A DNA stretch of 64,000 nt from Phycomyces blakesleeanus NRRL 1555(-) (GCF_001638985.1 NW_017265160.1:235378-299377), one strand, 5' to 3'; positions 1 through 12,897 are shown, counted from the first letter of the stretch. Notes: generated by a model from the sequence alone, not told the origin. Made by a program: numbers and translations.

Positions 1-365
1 AATCATAGATAATCTATAGTCTTCTTTTACTTTGTCGTTAGACCGATATCACTTTCAATACTGCGTGCCTTTTGAAGAGACTGGTCAAAATGCTCAGACA
101 CGACAAATAAACGATCTGTTTGAAGCATTTGAGTATCTCATTCATCTCAATCTTTTAACTGTCTTCTTATTGTGTGTGTGTGTATGTGTGTGTGTGTGTG
201 TGTAAATCCTACCATGCTTTCCTCGATGAATATCAACATATTCACACAGATTAGCATGCGTAAGGGTCTATTGAATTATAATGATTATAACATGAAATGA
301 AAATTGAACATAATGTTTCAGACATTATTCTTTCTTTTTTTAAAAAAAAAATCAAACAGCGTTCA
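1..365. other. Intergenic DNA at the left edge, with a TG microsatellite
   Basis: I see no gene here. A TG/GT simple repeat runs from about 171 to 203, and a T-run followed by an A-run lies near 335-350. A gene may lie beyond the left edge, but nothing here supports one. Confidence 0.6.
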
Positions 366-557
366 TTAGAATGGCAGGCTTGCCTTTAAGAACTGAAATC
401 TGCCAATGATTTGAGAAGGTGCTGAGACAGCCAAATGACCAGATTGTGCAAGGGCTTCTGAGGATCGCGCAGATGCTACAAAATTACAAGATGCAAGTTT
501 CGGAATAGATCTATTCTTGTGGACCTGTAGGTCAATCGTATTGGCAAAGAGTGCCAT
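366..557 (-). CDS. Possible small ORF of unknown function, 63 aa
   Basis: An ATG-to-stop frame of 63 codons starts at 557 on the minus strand and ends at 366. Codon use looks balanced and is not dominated by AT homopolymers as the surrounding DNA is, so it may be a real short gene or a single exon. It has no recognisable domain, signal peptide or membrane segment. It lies about 400 bp beyond the 3' end of the large regulator gene on the same strand. It could equally be chance, because several meaningless frames of similar length occur in this AT-rich DNA. Confidence 0.22.
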   Translation of the reverse strand: MALFANTIDLQVHKNRSIPKLASCNFVASARSSEALAQSGHLAVSAPSQIIGRFQFLKASLPF

Positions 558-952
558 TTATATTTATATTTATATATATAAAAGTATGTAATGTGAAAAT
601 TAAAGAAAAGACAGAGTATATGGAGTGTGTGTGTATGGGTGTGGGTATATACTCTAGACTAAATAAAAAGATTAGGTTGTAAAAGAAGCGTAAAAAGTAA
701 GAGAGAGAGAGAGAGAGAGTTGAATACCCGCGCCTCTTTGCCTTCAAAGATGTTCACTATTGCAAATGTATAATTATTGATTTTATTTTATTTTGCTTTG
801 CTTTGCTTTTCTTTTCTTTGCTTTATTTATTTGTTAACACTTATTTTTTTCATATATAAATATAAATATATGGGAGTGTATTTATATGTGGTTTATCTTT
901 TCATAATGTTTTCTTCGTTAGATATATATTATTTTCATTTTTGCTCTTTTCC

Positions 953-3900
953 TCAACGTAAATCATCGTCTCTGTCACTACCCCCAATATCAATCTCCTC
1001 GTCTTCGTCTTCTTCTACCACAGTGCACAGAGGCAAGGTAGTCTCTCCTTTGGAAGACGGAGCATGTTCGACCACCTTGTGAATATTCTTTTCATCCTGC
1101 TTTTCTTCTTTACTTTTCCGCGGACTAGCTTTCTTTCGTATAGAGCTATTAGGATGTCGCCCAGTGGAAAGGGCCCCATTCCAAGAGGCAGCCTTCTTGA
1201 TAGCAGAGGACACAATTTTTGTCTCATTTGACGGTCTGTTGGCAGACCATTTTCCTCCAGAAGGTCGTCTACGTCCATGCGCCGCCACTGGGCGTACAGA
1301 AGATTCCTTGTTAACCGTGTCAACATGCTCAAGAAACCGCTCAAGGCGACTCTTTTGATGATTATTCGGGTCAACAGGCATGTCTATATCGTTATCCATC
1401 TGGTTCATAGCTGCCTCTCGAACGCGCCAAAGACGAGCCCTTACTTCAACAACATCTGTGTCTGTGTCTGTATCATCGTCCGTCTCTTCCTTGCGCAAAG
1501 GATCTAGCATATTCCATCTATGGTTGCCCTGGCCGCCCTGGCTGTCCTGACTGTCCTGAATTTCCTGAATGTCCTGGTCCGCCCTTCTTTTGCCTTTTTC
1601 TTTACTGCTGTCTTGACTTGACGATGACACTACACAACAAGGCCTCGGCAGAGGGTCTTCATCTCCTTCAAAGGATCCCAGGACAGGAGGTTTGGAAGCA
1701 AAAGATCCACCGACAGTTTGAGGTACTAGCATCAGCTGGTGAAGTTGGGCTGCCTTTGACGCAGACAATGGCATAAAGAACTCTCGCTTCTTGTTAGTTG
1801 GCAACGAAAGCTCTGTTCCAACAATCCGGCGTGGTCGTGGGGCTGGAAGATCGATCGGCAGAGGCGAAGGGAAATACTCAAACATCTGTTCGGTCAAAAA
1901 AGGTCCCAGCCTATCCTGTATTGAGCAAGTTGCAGCCAGCTCCTGTGCACGCCTCAGGGGGATCCAGGTGCCATACAACGCACTCGCTTTGTTTGCCACC
2001 CGGATCCGATTCATTTCAAAGCTCAGGATCATGCTTCTTTCCCGCTCTGTCTCAATTCCGCCGGCTGTCAAAAGGCTCGTTCCATGCACGGTTCCTGAAT
2101 CGAGTCTGCGGAGAATCCGGTGCTCAGGTGTACTGTCTGTTTTTTCAAACACTGCTACACACACGGGCGTACTATCTAGTACAGTAATATACATTGGTGT
2201 CGAAGATGGCTTGATGGCATACACTATTTTTGGGTCGTTTTCTTCTATCTCTTTGTCAGGTGCTACAGTTGTCTGCTGCACCGAACTTTTTGGGGTAGGC
2301 TGCGAAGGTCCTGCAGCGTTTTTGGCAGCCAGCTGCATACAGGCAGATATTATGCGGGTCAGGTCTATGTTAGGTGAAAGGTGAACAAGGCCAGTAATTG
2401 CTGCAGTCATCTGGTGCAATGCCGTCAGATTACACGACCGCACATTCATTCTTTTTAGGATATCTGCAATTGATTGTGCACTTGACAAATCAACAGTCGG
2501 AGCACCACCAGTGGTGTTTAAAGGAATGCCTACAGAGTCTACAGAACTAGTTGCAGGTACAATGGAAGGAAGTTCAGCTTTGTTCATAGGTGCATTTCTT
2601 ACAGGAGTAGTCGGCGCCACAGACGGCACGATAATACTCTCTGACTTGATTTCCATCTTTACTTCATCTTCTCCATAGTTGACAAAGGTGTCCTCAGTAT
2701 AGTCTGATATTTCGTCTGAAGAATTATATGGACTTTGTGTTTTCAGAGGCACATTTAGCCTATCTTTTTCTGATTGTAATGTAAAGTAGTAATTTAGATA
2801 TATATATATATTTATGCATAAATATTGATGGGATTTATTTGTATAATAATTACCTTTATTATTATTACTACTACTTTCTTTCTCCCCCTCTTCTTCCTCT
2901 TCTTCCTCTTCTTCCTCTTCTTCCTCTTCCTCTGTGTGACCATTATCATTGCTAAGAATATGTACAAGTCCGGTCATCTTTTCCAAATCATTTTCTTTGA
3001 GCCATTCGCGTGCTTGTTTTAAGGGAACCCTACAGAAAATTTTAGACTTCGACTTTAATCATACATCAATTAACAAAAAAAGATACAATAATAAAAAGGG
3101 GCAGTTACCAGACACCACGAGTGGCAAGAGGTCCTTTTGTGATTTGAACGACACCGGTTTTTTCTGTTTCTGAAATGTCAAGTACATGGTGGTGCAGGAG
3201 CTGGTATATAAGTTTGTCTAATTGGGTTGCATTGACATGTCCCTCTTCAAGAAACACGCAAGCAAGATCCCCGTGATCTTTTGCACCTTGCCGATCGGTT
3301 AGTCTACGAAACTTGAGAACTGTAGAAAACATGTTGTCATTAAAAGCAAGCTCGTCGCAAACAAGTGATCCAAGCGTCTTTTGGGAGATCGTCCATGGAC
3401 GATCAATAATTTCTTTTAGTGGTCTGTCCCAAGGCATTTCACATGTACTCTGTTCCGGCCAAGACTTCCGCCGTAGTCCGGCTGGATCTCTTTCCCCAGA
3501 AAGCGAGCGATTTGCGTTGGCAAGCAAGACTTTCTTTGGTAGTGAGAGTGGAAGGTTATTGGTATTATTATTACTGCTATTATTATGATTATGATTATTA
3601 TGATGATTATTTTTGGTGTTATTCCGTGAACGTAATGTGTGGTGGCGAGAAGCCTTTTTTGTTGTATGAAAGTAAGTATCGAGTTCGGACATGGATGTGG
3701 ATTCTGGGGTGTCGATGTCGAGTGAATCGGAACATGAGGATGGAGTTGTGCTATTTGAAAGGAAAATTGTGTCTAGATCGTGGTCAAAGCTGTGTGGGGC
3801 CCAAAAATCATATTCTCCAGTGTGATTTGTGCGTTTTGGTGGCCATGGGTGAAGGGGCGATGATGGTGGGGCTGGAGGAATTTGGATTGTATTTGGTGTA

Positions 3901-4551
3901 TTAGGATTATCGTCTCCTTGGAGCATGTCTTCGTGGTAATCTGACATCTCGCCTTCACTCTCATCTTCCGGTAAGGTACTAATGGGATCGACTGTGTTTA
4001 AACGGGGACGCTTCTGGAGCTGGGTATCGGCCTCGGAGTCAGAGGTAGGTATGTCTATTGCGGTGGTACGTTTTCGGGGAAAGGTTGTCTGTTGCTTTAT
4101 TTCTTGTCCAATGTCGTGGGTTGATATCCGCCGTGTCAAGGAATGTGTGGAGACTGCTTCTTTAGCAAGAGAGTAGTTGATCTTGCGAGAGTGGTTTTGA
4201 TCCACATGCTTTGCCAAAAGCGGGGCTCGTGGAGGGTTGTGTTTGGCGGCCCGCTTGAAGTGCTGCGAGATGCGAGAGGATACTGTGGCAAAGGGTGTTG
4301 CGCCTCTAATGAAGAGAGTAAATCTACCGCTTTTAAGGCCGAACTACTACAACGTACCCAAGTGTTGCATACTCATGTTGAATGATTACATTGGCAAGTT
4401 CTTTTGGTGAGCTCGGTTTGTTCCCCATTTTTGATAGAGCCATTAGGATAGCAGTGAACACTTTGTCTCTGGCATCGTCTGGGTGAATTGCGACAGGCAA
4501 TTCTTGGTTTGTTCCATCGCCGGTTGTCGAATGATGTACTTGTTGAGGCAT
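953..4551 (-). CDS. Putative DNA-binding regulator: Gds1-type winged helix plus two APSES-like segments, 1127 aa
   Basis: Four exons on the minus strand: 4551-4358, 4305-3109, 3029-2854 and 2769-953. Together they give 3384 nt (1127 aa) in frame. Residues about 28-95 match the winged-helix domain of the fungal Gds1 family: an invariant-looking SPKELAN segment, then ATPFATVSSRISQHFKR and HNPPRAPLL around the first splice junction. Residues about 385-485 carry an APSES/KilA-N-like pattern (VNATQL, then GVWVPLKQAREWL across the second intron). A second such pattern is at about 710-820 (ILRRLDSG, then YGTWIPLRRAQELA). Between them lie a poly-Glu tract encoded by a GAA/GAG repeat and long disordered Ser/Thr/Asp-rich spacers. 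The last intron is 84 nt, a multiple of 3 without an in-frame stop, so its retention would only add 28 residues. Likely nuclear; target genes are unknown. The family call is secure for the N-terminus and tentative for the APSES parts. Confidence 0.85.
2886..2937. repeat. Glu-coding trinucleotide repeat
   Basis: An imperfect TTC/CTC repeat on the plus strand reads as consecutive Glu codons on the minus strand, inside exon 3 of the winged-helix/APSES gene. It is a probable site of length variation between strains. Confidence 0.8.
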
Positions 4552-6207
4552 CCTTGTGGTTAATGAGCAAGAGACACTACTAGAAGAAAATAATAAAGAA
4601 ATGCAGAGAGAGAGAAAGAGTGGGGAATAGAAGGGAGGGAGAAAGAGAGGAAAGGGAAACGACTCTTGTCGCTGTAGTCAATATTTTATTTGGGGAAAAA
4701 AAGGGCGCCTGTACATATCGCCTTTTATCTTGCGTTCTCGTCACTTGTATCAAGAAAAAGCGGACTTTGTAGTGACCACGCTGTCTCTTTCTCTGTCAAA
4801 CCCCCTGGCCAAGTATTGTTCTCTGGTGGCGCTTGATCCAAACCCAAATAAAAGGGCTGGACCAAAACGTACCTTGAATAAGCTATATTGGTGAATTAGT
4901 AATTCATTAATACGTGCAAACAGATGTAGCGTATTACTATAGTGTCCATGGGCCAATTATATAGCCACAAATGATATTATACTTTTAAATAAATTGTTGT
5001 TTCGTTGACTGAGAATCCGAAAGACAGATTGTTACAACACTCTTTTTATAATTTTGAGAGACCTGAGGTATATATTTATATATATACTTATATAATAAGG
5101 AGTCGGCCATAAAAGTATGTTAATTAGCTAAAAGCCATTACATTTCATAGCAATTAGTGCGATTGATTTAGGTATATTTATGTAGATAAAGGCTCTATAC
5201 TGCTGTGCAAATATTCAATTGAGCAATAGTTAACTTGGTTCAGTAAATGATTACTACTGCCGTTCATAAAGATGTATTTCTTCTAACAATATAAGATGAA
5301 ACACTTTTTTTTTCTTTTCACAAAAAAAAAACATTACGTTGAATATAAATGTTTCTTTTTTACCTCGTATCACGTTGTGCAAGGAAGATACAGAAGAAGA
5401 GGTAGTTTGAGTAAGAAAAAAAAGTATATTTGAACTATGGCCAGGCACTTGGAATTCACTTGCTTGCATGTAATTCAACCTTTTACTAGATGATTTAGAA
5501 TACATATTTCATAACTCAAAATAACTCAAAAATACAAGCGCCTCTTGAGTGCGGGAGATTCCACGGTGCATAAAATAAATAAAAGTCTTCCAAGTTTGGA
5601 CTATTTCCAATTTTAAAATCACAACAAATAAGCAACATATGTATTGACCTTAATTTGTTTAGATAATACTGACTGGTGTGCACCGACGTGCATAGGCTGA
5701 AAATGGATAACGGCAGCTCTAAAGAAGTACCTCATTAATAAAATAAAATTATAATGCCAATTGGCGCCATCTAATAACTGCGTCTGTTCTCTGTTGCAGA
5801 TCGGCTTGGATCGACATAATCTCGATGACAGAACGAGTTTCTGGGACATTAGACAACCTTTAATAAGACTTGGCCATTAAATTTTAATATATATATTATT
5901 ATTATTCTTTAAGGAAAGTTTGACTGGATACCCTCATTTAATAAACCAAGTAGATAGTAGATGCATTTCTCTAGTCGTGGTACCAGAATTTTTGCTTTCT
6001 ACGTTTGGATAAAAAGAATCACAACAAATATATATATTGTTATTTATTGAAGACATTATATGATAATTAAGCGCGAATATTATATGGCTATATACTATTC
6101 CGTTGAATTCTAAAGAGAAAGGCATATAGTATGTGTAAATAGAAGCATGAAAATGAGGTAAGAATATTGGTATATCTTGCCAGAAAGCAAATAGTACTAA
6201 TCATGGA
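4552..6207. other. Gene-free interval between the regulator gene and VMP1
   Basis: About 1.65 kb in which I find no convincing gene. The first 120 bp upstream of the regulator start are purine-rich on the plus strand (AGAGAGAGAAAGAG near 4605-4660). On the minus, transcribed strand this is a pyrimidine tract of the kind common in fungal promoters and 5' UTRs. The rest is AT-rich with scattered short frames of low-complexity composition. Confidence 0.55.
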
Positions 6208-7892
6208 TCAATCTTGATCTCGTTCTAATTCTAAACGTTTCATTTCTTCTTTGTGCTGCCTTTTCATATAAGCAAGACCCAAAGACTCTATAGATGATAT
6301 TATAAAGTAAAAAATCATCAATGACAGGAATGCATTCCATGCGATGCCAAGCATATTAATCTAATAGAAAAGTCAGTAATATAATCAAGTGAACACTAGT
6401 ATCTTACCTGCTCTTCTGACTCAGGATTTGTTTGTCCCTGTCCCTTGCCGAACTTGTCGGCCTGATCATGGATCAAATCTTTGACAACAGTATGCAGATA
6501 TGGGACATTTCTCTCAATGATAGTCAGAAATATCGAGAGAGAGTCACTTGAGAAGGCCAGGATAACAATCATTGACTACATTCTCATATTAACAAGTTAT
6601 CTTGGTTCAATTTAACTTACCTGCATAGATGCCTTGACACAAGCCTTTCCTACAAATGTTGCTCCAAAGAATGTTGCAAATGGTACGAGAAAATGACCAC
6701 ATGTAATCCCTGCTAGGTCGAATAACGGGTTTGGTATGGAAGCAAACAAAAGGATCCCAAAAAAGCCAAGACGTTGTATTCCGTCATAAAGATAATAGGA
6801 AACAGTCTCCTTTAAATCACGGTCCTTTGGTTTCTTATTCAATCCAGACTCAAAACCACTTAGTTCTTCGCTCTTTCCTCCTGACAAAGCCACTATTATG
6901 TATATATAGATATAGATATAGATATATATTTGTGTGTGTGTAGCCAATTGTATCAGCCTTCAATGATTTCATTATTATTATTTAAATATATATATAGTAG
7001 TTATTATTCATTGACTATAACATTTACCTGCGCGGGCAATGAAATATGGAGGAAGCTCTCCCATGGCCGTTCCTGCCCCCCAAGCAAAGCTTTCCCAACA
7101 AATCTGGCGGTAAATAGACCAAAGAGAAAGATTATCGACACCCTCTAATCCGACCGGTGAAACACACTCTAGTCGGTAGCTGTTACATGTTCTTTAGCCT
7201 TTTTCTACCCAAACCACGTATTCTTTGTTTGTGTTTTTGTTCGTTTGTTTGTTTGTGTGCTTGATTTTTTAGTTGTTTACCTTGTCAAGTTTCTTGTCAA
7301 TGAGTCTGTAGTATTGCATGCATATGCAGCAATTGTGACTTCGGCAATATATGGGCCCAGAAAGAGCAGAAATGTATGTAATCCAGTACCCAGACCAATT
7401 GCAGAAGCTACACCCAACAATAGCCAATATCCATACCACGCTATCTGTTGTTCTATCAGCTGTACAGCCTAGATAAAAGGTGTGGTCAATACTTTGCTGA
7501 GTAGAATAGCTCACTAGAGTTTCTTACAGCTTGGTGTGGCCCTTCGAATGTGTAAAGAACTAATGAAAGCACTGTGGACACAATTATGCCAAGCGATAGA
7601 CGGCTGTGGTTATAAAAGTATAGAAAGGCCGACTGGACTTCGTAAAAGGTGTACATTCCAAAGTATGAAAGCACTAGAATGGGGCTTGTCCAGATAGACA
7701 TTGTCTTATTCTCCTGTTCAATCTCATGTTTTCGACGAATAATGTAGTCTGACAATGTGTCAGCAAGAGAATCACACATCTAATCTACTCACCATCAAAC
7801 TTTTCTCCGGGAGCTGCTCGACTAGACCTTTTTTGTTGGACCCGAATGGGGGTTTGTTGGGCTGAGGAATGACTTGTACTTATTGTAGTCAT
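6208..7892 (-). CDS. VMP1: Vacuole membrane protein 1 (VMP1/EPG-3) orthologue, 421 aa
   Basis: Seven exons on the minus strand: 7892-7793, 7748-7528, 7468-7281, 7191-7028, 6892-6621, 6575-6408 and 6360-6208. They give 1266 nt (421 aa) in frame, close to the usual length of about 400 aa. Family hallmarks are the EGPHQ block, [17 protein letters not shown], then [18 protein letters not shown], and the DedA/VTT-like core [20 protein letters not shown] followed by [15 protein letters not shown]. At least six hydrophobic segments are visible. VMP1 proteins are multi-pass ER membrane lipid scramblases needed for autophagosome formation and ER contact sites; that role is inferred by homology. Exon 4 uses an AAAG acceptor rather than a YAG one, chosen because it alone keeps the frame into the conserved LSLWSI region. 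Introns are 44-136 nt. Confidence 0.93.
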
Positions 7893-8591
7893 TATAAGGA
7901 ATCTTAAAGTTGTGGAATGAAGAGTGAGGCAAGTATGGTATCCTCCACACAAAATAAAAATGGTCGTTGAGTTACACTAGGCTCAGATCGACATTCTAGT
8001 ATGTGAAGGGGACCTTATCAGTCTGCCCTGGTTCATGGGTTCACGTGTGAGCCCCGAGATATATACGTATATTAAAAAAATGTGCCTAGAAAACATCCAA
8101 TAATTTGAGTAAAACTACTAAGCAATAAATAAAAGTAAAACAAAAAAGAACTTCTTTGATGGCCAGAGCTGACTAGCTTACTAAATTCTTGACAACTGGC
8201 TTGAACATCCCCAAGGTCTGTTTAATGCTTTATCTTTTATATATCTAAACCATCAATGTTTGATAATTCTTGTAACGAACTGGCCAATTCCATTTTAAAT
8301 CCGCCAAGACTAGCTAGCATATTAAATATTGGTGCAGGCAATATGTGTATTGAACAGCAGAACAAGTCTGTTGATACTTGTGATGTAATAAATCTTATTT
8401 TTTGGTCTATGAAAATATTGTATGAAATGAACTCTCCGGTAATACTATTCTTCAGTTTGCCAATATCAGAAAACTTTGATAAATCTGAGCCTGTCACAGC
8501 TCCATCCAAACAAAAAATCAGTTTGCCAATAAAATCACTACCCCCCTTTTTTTTTACTAAAACATCAGCGCATATTTTTTTGACATCTAAG
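7893..8591. other. Intergenic DNA between VMP1 and the MULE remnant
   Basis: It holds the VMP1 promoter side and DNA leading into the transposon. The plus-strand frame of the transposase stays open from 8256, but the residues before 8592 look like translated AT-rich DNA rather than protein. I could not recognise terminal inverted repeats by eye. Confidence 0.4.
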
Positions 8592-11500
8592 ATGAGCAAT
8601 TTCAACAACACAAATTACTTTGCCATTGCTAGTGAGGCTTCTTCAAAGAAGTACGATGCTGCCTTGACCGAGTTCAACTCGATATTTCTTGCCGGAAGAG
8701 AATTCTTTTCGACTGTAGCTATTCGTGAAGCCGTTAAGGCATATGGGGCTAAGCACAATATTATATTCACCACTTATTCTTCTTCAAGCACCCGTATAAG
8801 AATGATCAGTAAACCCTATGGTGAATATAGAAACACTGAAAAGGCCGAGAAAGTTGTTTCAGAAGCCTCTGTCAACCAAGAAATCCCTCTTCCTGGGTGG
8901 GAGAGACAACGTGTAAAGAATACGTAGAAGAATGGCTATCCATGCTTCGCATATGTCTCGAAAAAGAAAGACGGAAAGATTGTAGCCCACTCCTGCAAGA
9001 TAAAGTATAATCATGCAATTGTGGAAGACCGTAGAGCATATTTCATCCATCAAAAACTCTTACCTGAGGTCATGACTCTTGTTACGAAGCACCTGGAAGA
9101 CAATGATGATGTTTCCACAATCTTCAAACTTTGAAGAAAAATGGATTCACCAATATCATTTGCCGGAATATTGAAAATAATAAGCAACATTTTGGAAAGT
9201 CCAAGGAGGGAAAGGAGGTGTTTAGCTTTATCACAACCTTACAAGATCTTGACTTCCAGCTCATATACAGTTGGTAATAGTGAGGGCAACAATATAAGCA
9301 TGGTCTTCTTTTTCCATGAAGATACGATTGGCAATGCTAGACGAATGCCTGAGACAATTGTGACCGATGCGACATATAAGATAAATAGCTATAGAATTAC
9401 TTATGTCAACTTTTTTGGTATCAGCAATGTCAGTGGAGATATTCGTACCACTTTAAAGACATTTACAATTACTGGTCCTTGGGTGGAACAGGAGACAATA
9501 GACAACTGTCTCTGGGTACTTGGCTGTCTGCGTGATGCATTTTGGCTAGATGTCAGTGATAGCAGCAGCAACAGCGAAAACAACCATAACAGCACAACCA
9601 CAACAACAGCTCTTCTCCCAAGGGCGTTTATTACTGATAATGAGAAATCATTGAGAAATTCAATTACAGGTGCTTTCCCTGAGTCTAAAAAACTCGTGTG
9701 CTCTAAGTGCATTAAAGATAATTTTAAGAAGTAACTTTTACCAGTGATGAAGGAAGATAATAATGGTGACAAGAGAGGCTTCTTGGATGAGTTGGCTGGT
9801 CATCTCGACCGAATTGCTTTGAAGTGTACCACTTCTGAAGAAGAAAAGAGAAAGATAGATGCATATCTCAGTTTTGCAAAAGCTAACTGCAAAGACCAAA
9901 GGAAAATAGCCCGAACTTTCCTTGAAAGGTATACAAGGTGTTGTTATATTTGCTAGAAACAGTTTAGTAACTATAAATAATGCCATTTTTTTATATGCGT
10001 TATCAAAAAAAAAATGGATGACAAAGAGAAATGGGTGAACTATTATGTTTATAAGTATCTTCACTTTGGAAATCGCACTTCCAACCGTGCAGAAAATACA
10101 CATGCTTCTCTAAAGCATGCCTTTTGTACTTCGTCCGGTAAGCTGAAGACAGCTACCATGAAAATTACCAGGTGGTATGAAGAGTTGGTAGGTGTATGCT
10201 TTATTATCTTAAATATAAATTGATTAAACTTTATAATTACAACAATTAACTGTAATGCTCTTGTAAATTTTACAGGTCGATAATAGAAAGCGTAGGTTGA
10301 CAACGGGGTGTCTCGGAGAGAGCACTACAGTTGTGTTTGATAAGGTCAATTCTTCCAGGCTGAATTATATTCGCCACAAAATGTGTCTTTTTGCAGTGGA
10401 CCGAATCAACCTTGAACTCGCCAAATCAATAATACCTGAAAAACTTACAAAAGAGTGCGAATGCCTCATTAACTACAAATATCTCTTGCCCTGCTACCAT
10501 CAACTTGTGCAGTATAATAAGATTCTAATTTCTTCTATTCCCAGACGATGGAGAATATACTACTTTGAAGGAGAAGGTAATGTATAGATATGTATATATA
10601 ATTTTTATTAAACTATTTTCTCATTTTATATATTATTATGTACAGACCACTCAATTATCCATAACGCACTATCTGTACCTAAAAACATCACCAAAATCAC
10701 CACTACAACACCCCAACTCGCATATAAGCTTGAACGGGTTACCCAAATACTTACCAACGCCCAAAGCGAACAACAGCAAATACATTCCGAAGAATACATC
10801 GACAAAATAATAGAATTAGACTCCAAAAAGAAATTTGAGGACCTTAATTGTACAAAAATAGTGAAAGCTATCAAAGGCAGACAAAAAAAACAACAACAAA
10901 AAAGTAAGCTTTTATTATAACATATTGTTTAGATTTAATCCACCCAAGCTTCCCCAATTTTCTAGACAGCAATGATCTTTAGAAGAAGAAAAAAAACAGC
11001 AAAAAGCCTTAAAAAATCATTAAGCTTGGTTCACCATATGACCATACACTTTTGACAAATCTTACAATCGCACCAAATCAAATATCCGAGATATTTTCTT
11101 GAAAAGCAGGCGGAAATTGTGAATATATAGCAGTAGCGATGGAGGTGTGCCAGGACCAGGAGCGATGGCCTGAAGTCAAAGACAGAATGCTAGAAGAATT
11201 TTTAACATACCAACATACACACTACCGGGGAAGAATAGAGAATGGCCATATGTCTGCACCCACGAACCCATTAATCATCAATCTACAAGACAAACACTCG
11301 CCCCTTCCTCAACAACATTGGTTTGGTAAAATTGACTACCCACAACTTGTAGTAGATACATTCAACAGATCAATTGCAGTATATTGGAATACTCCAAATG
11401 AAACACGCGACTGTCTCTTTGTACTATTCGCCACCTCAAACAAGTTCGAACCCATAATTATTATTTTAGAAATCAACCTCTTTCTTCTTGCAAAACGCAC

Positions 11501-11594
11501 ACCAGCCAGAAACTTTGTTTGTCCGTGGATAAACCCTTTCTATAAAGCCGTAGTCAAAAGACATGGTCTAGAAAACTTTTCTACTATGTATTAA
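8592..11594 (+). pseudogene. Broken MULE-type transposase with SWIM finger and OTU-like C-terminal domain
   Basis: A Mutator-like transposase readable mostly in one frame but interrupted by in-frame stops (about 8925, 9132, 9732, 9954) and a frameshift near 9200-9290. The N-terminus resembles a FAR1/WRKY-GCM1-type zinc-binding region, continuing after the first stop with a YPCFAYVSKKKDG segment. The DDE core is visible: Asp codon at 9366 (IVTDATYKINS), Asp at 9636 (FITDNEKSL) and Glu at 10092 (SNRAENTHASLKH). A SWIM signature, Cys-x-Cys followed by Cys-x-His, lies near 10455-10500. Introns with GT-AG borders seem to sit at about 10190-10275 and 10577-10645. The 3' part, from 11112, reads as an OTU-type cysteine protease: GNCEY with the Cys codon at 11118, then a C-terminal block ending near LAKRTPA and INPFYKAVVKRHGL. 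Non-functional as it stands. Confidence 0.85.
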
Positions 11595-11815
11595 CTACCA
11601 ATATATGGCTTTCATAATGGAATTATTCTCAATAATATTAACATTTACTATTGCATTTATCTCTTTATCAAATTTTATTCTATTTTCATACTTTTACATT
11701 ATCTTTTATCTTTATTATCGGCTGTCCGTAAGTTTTTCTGCATTGATCAACGATGATGACGTCGAATACAATACGCTCACACATAAGAAAAATCTGCATG
11801 CTTAAAAATATGACA

Positions 11816-12453
11816 GAATGAAAGTGTACTCCTTGGTTCCGAAATAAAGCGCTTTTGAGGGGTCAAAAACGATCCAGACAACACCCATATCTCTTTACAG
11901 TGTTATCAGTACCGTACCACCTCATTTGTGCCAATACTTTATGAACTGAGTCTATATTGAACTGACAAACGGTATGGCTACGTCTTTAACCCAAGATTGG
12001 TCTATCCACAAAAGCATGAGGTAGGCTTTCAGCCGAGATTTGGTCGGATTAATGTTATTAAATGAATCTATCGCAAAAGCACTGTTTGTGAATTTTGGCC
12101 AGGTGTTAGGTTAAAGAAGAACCTTGGATGCCCATCGAGAATCATTTAGAGCAAAAAAAAAAGGGAGACAGATGCGTACCTCAATTCCTTTCGAATACAC
12201 GATATACAAAAATGTATAACGCGCAACAATAACGGATGTGGATGACCCGAAACTTGTAATTGGAACAAAAACGTTTAATTTATGTGTTGCTTCGAGTCTG
12301 CGTTTAGATCCGCCTTGCAACCCAGAGGTAGTACCAAGCGTCGTATCCTTTGACCTGAACGACAGTCCCAAAGCAAAAACCATCACCATCTTTGTCAAGG
12401 AATCAGCTTGGAAAGAGGTAGCTGAAATTTCTCAAAATAACAAAATAAAATAA
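11816..12453 (+). pseudogene. Unidentified decayed coding remnant
   Basis: From about 11819 the plus strand reads as plausible protein for some 95 codons, interrupted by stops near 11846, 11948 and 12011 (for example SKTIQTTPISLYSVIST and SRDLVGLMLLNESIAKAL). A second plausible stretch, 12238-12453, has 71 codons (SLRLDPPCNPEVVPSVVS). The base composition is richer than the flanking AT-rich DNA. I do not recognise the family. It lies just downstream of the MULE/OTU remnant and may be a second gene of that element or an older insertion. Confidence 0.4.
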
Positions 12454-12897
12454 AAACCGTGAGCTTTGTTTAAACTCCAAATTAGAACATATTGTTCAAG
12501 AGCATATTGCCTTTGTCAACGATATAATACATGGTTTTCGACCTGCCGTACTTATTGACAATAGTACCATTTCCATCTTCATATATACCACGCTTATAGC
12601 CATACCCATTTATATAATTTTCAAAAGACAGATAATTCAAGTATGAAAATTCTATTGATGTCCCTAGAAAATATATAACTTCGTTCAAAATATGAAAATT
12701 TTGTACAACAATTCCCCAGGGCCTCTAATTTTCGAGATTTCCTGAAAATGTGTTAATAGCCTGTCCCAGAATTTATTCCATCACTGTACGGATTTTTCTT
12801 TTTTCGAAAGTACAATAATTTTTCCCAAAGTGTGCGAAATTTTTCTGAAAAAAAAAAAAGTATTACCCCTCCAAAAAAGAAAAAAAAAAGGAAATCC

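Noticed and set aside
2886..2937. Possible CRISPR-like or tandem array
   Set aside because: Simple GAA/GAG codon repeat inside an exon; no spacers.
8237..8611. Minus-strand 124-codon frame
   Set aside because: Overlaps the start of the transposase on the other strand and shows no domain or coding bias.
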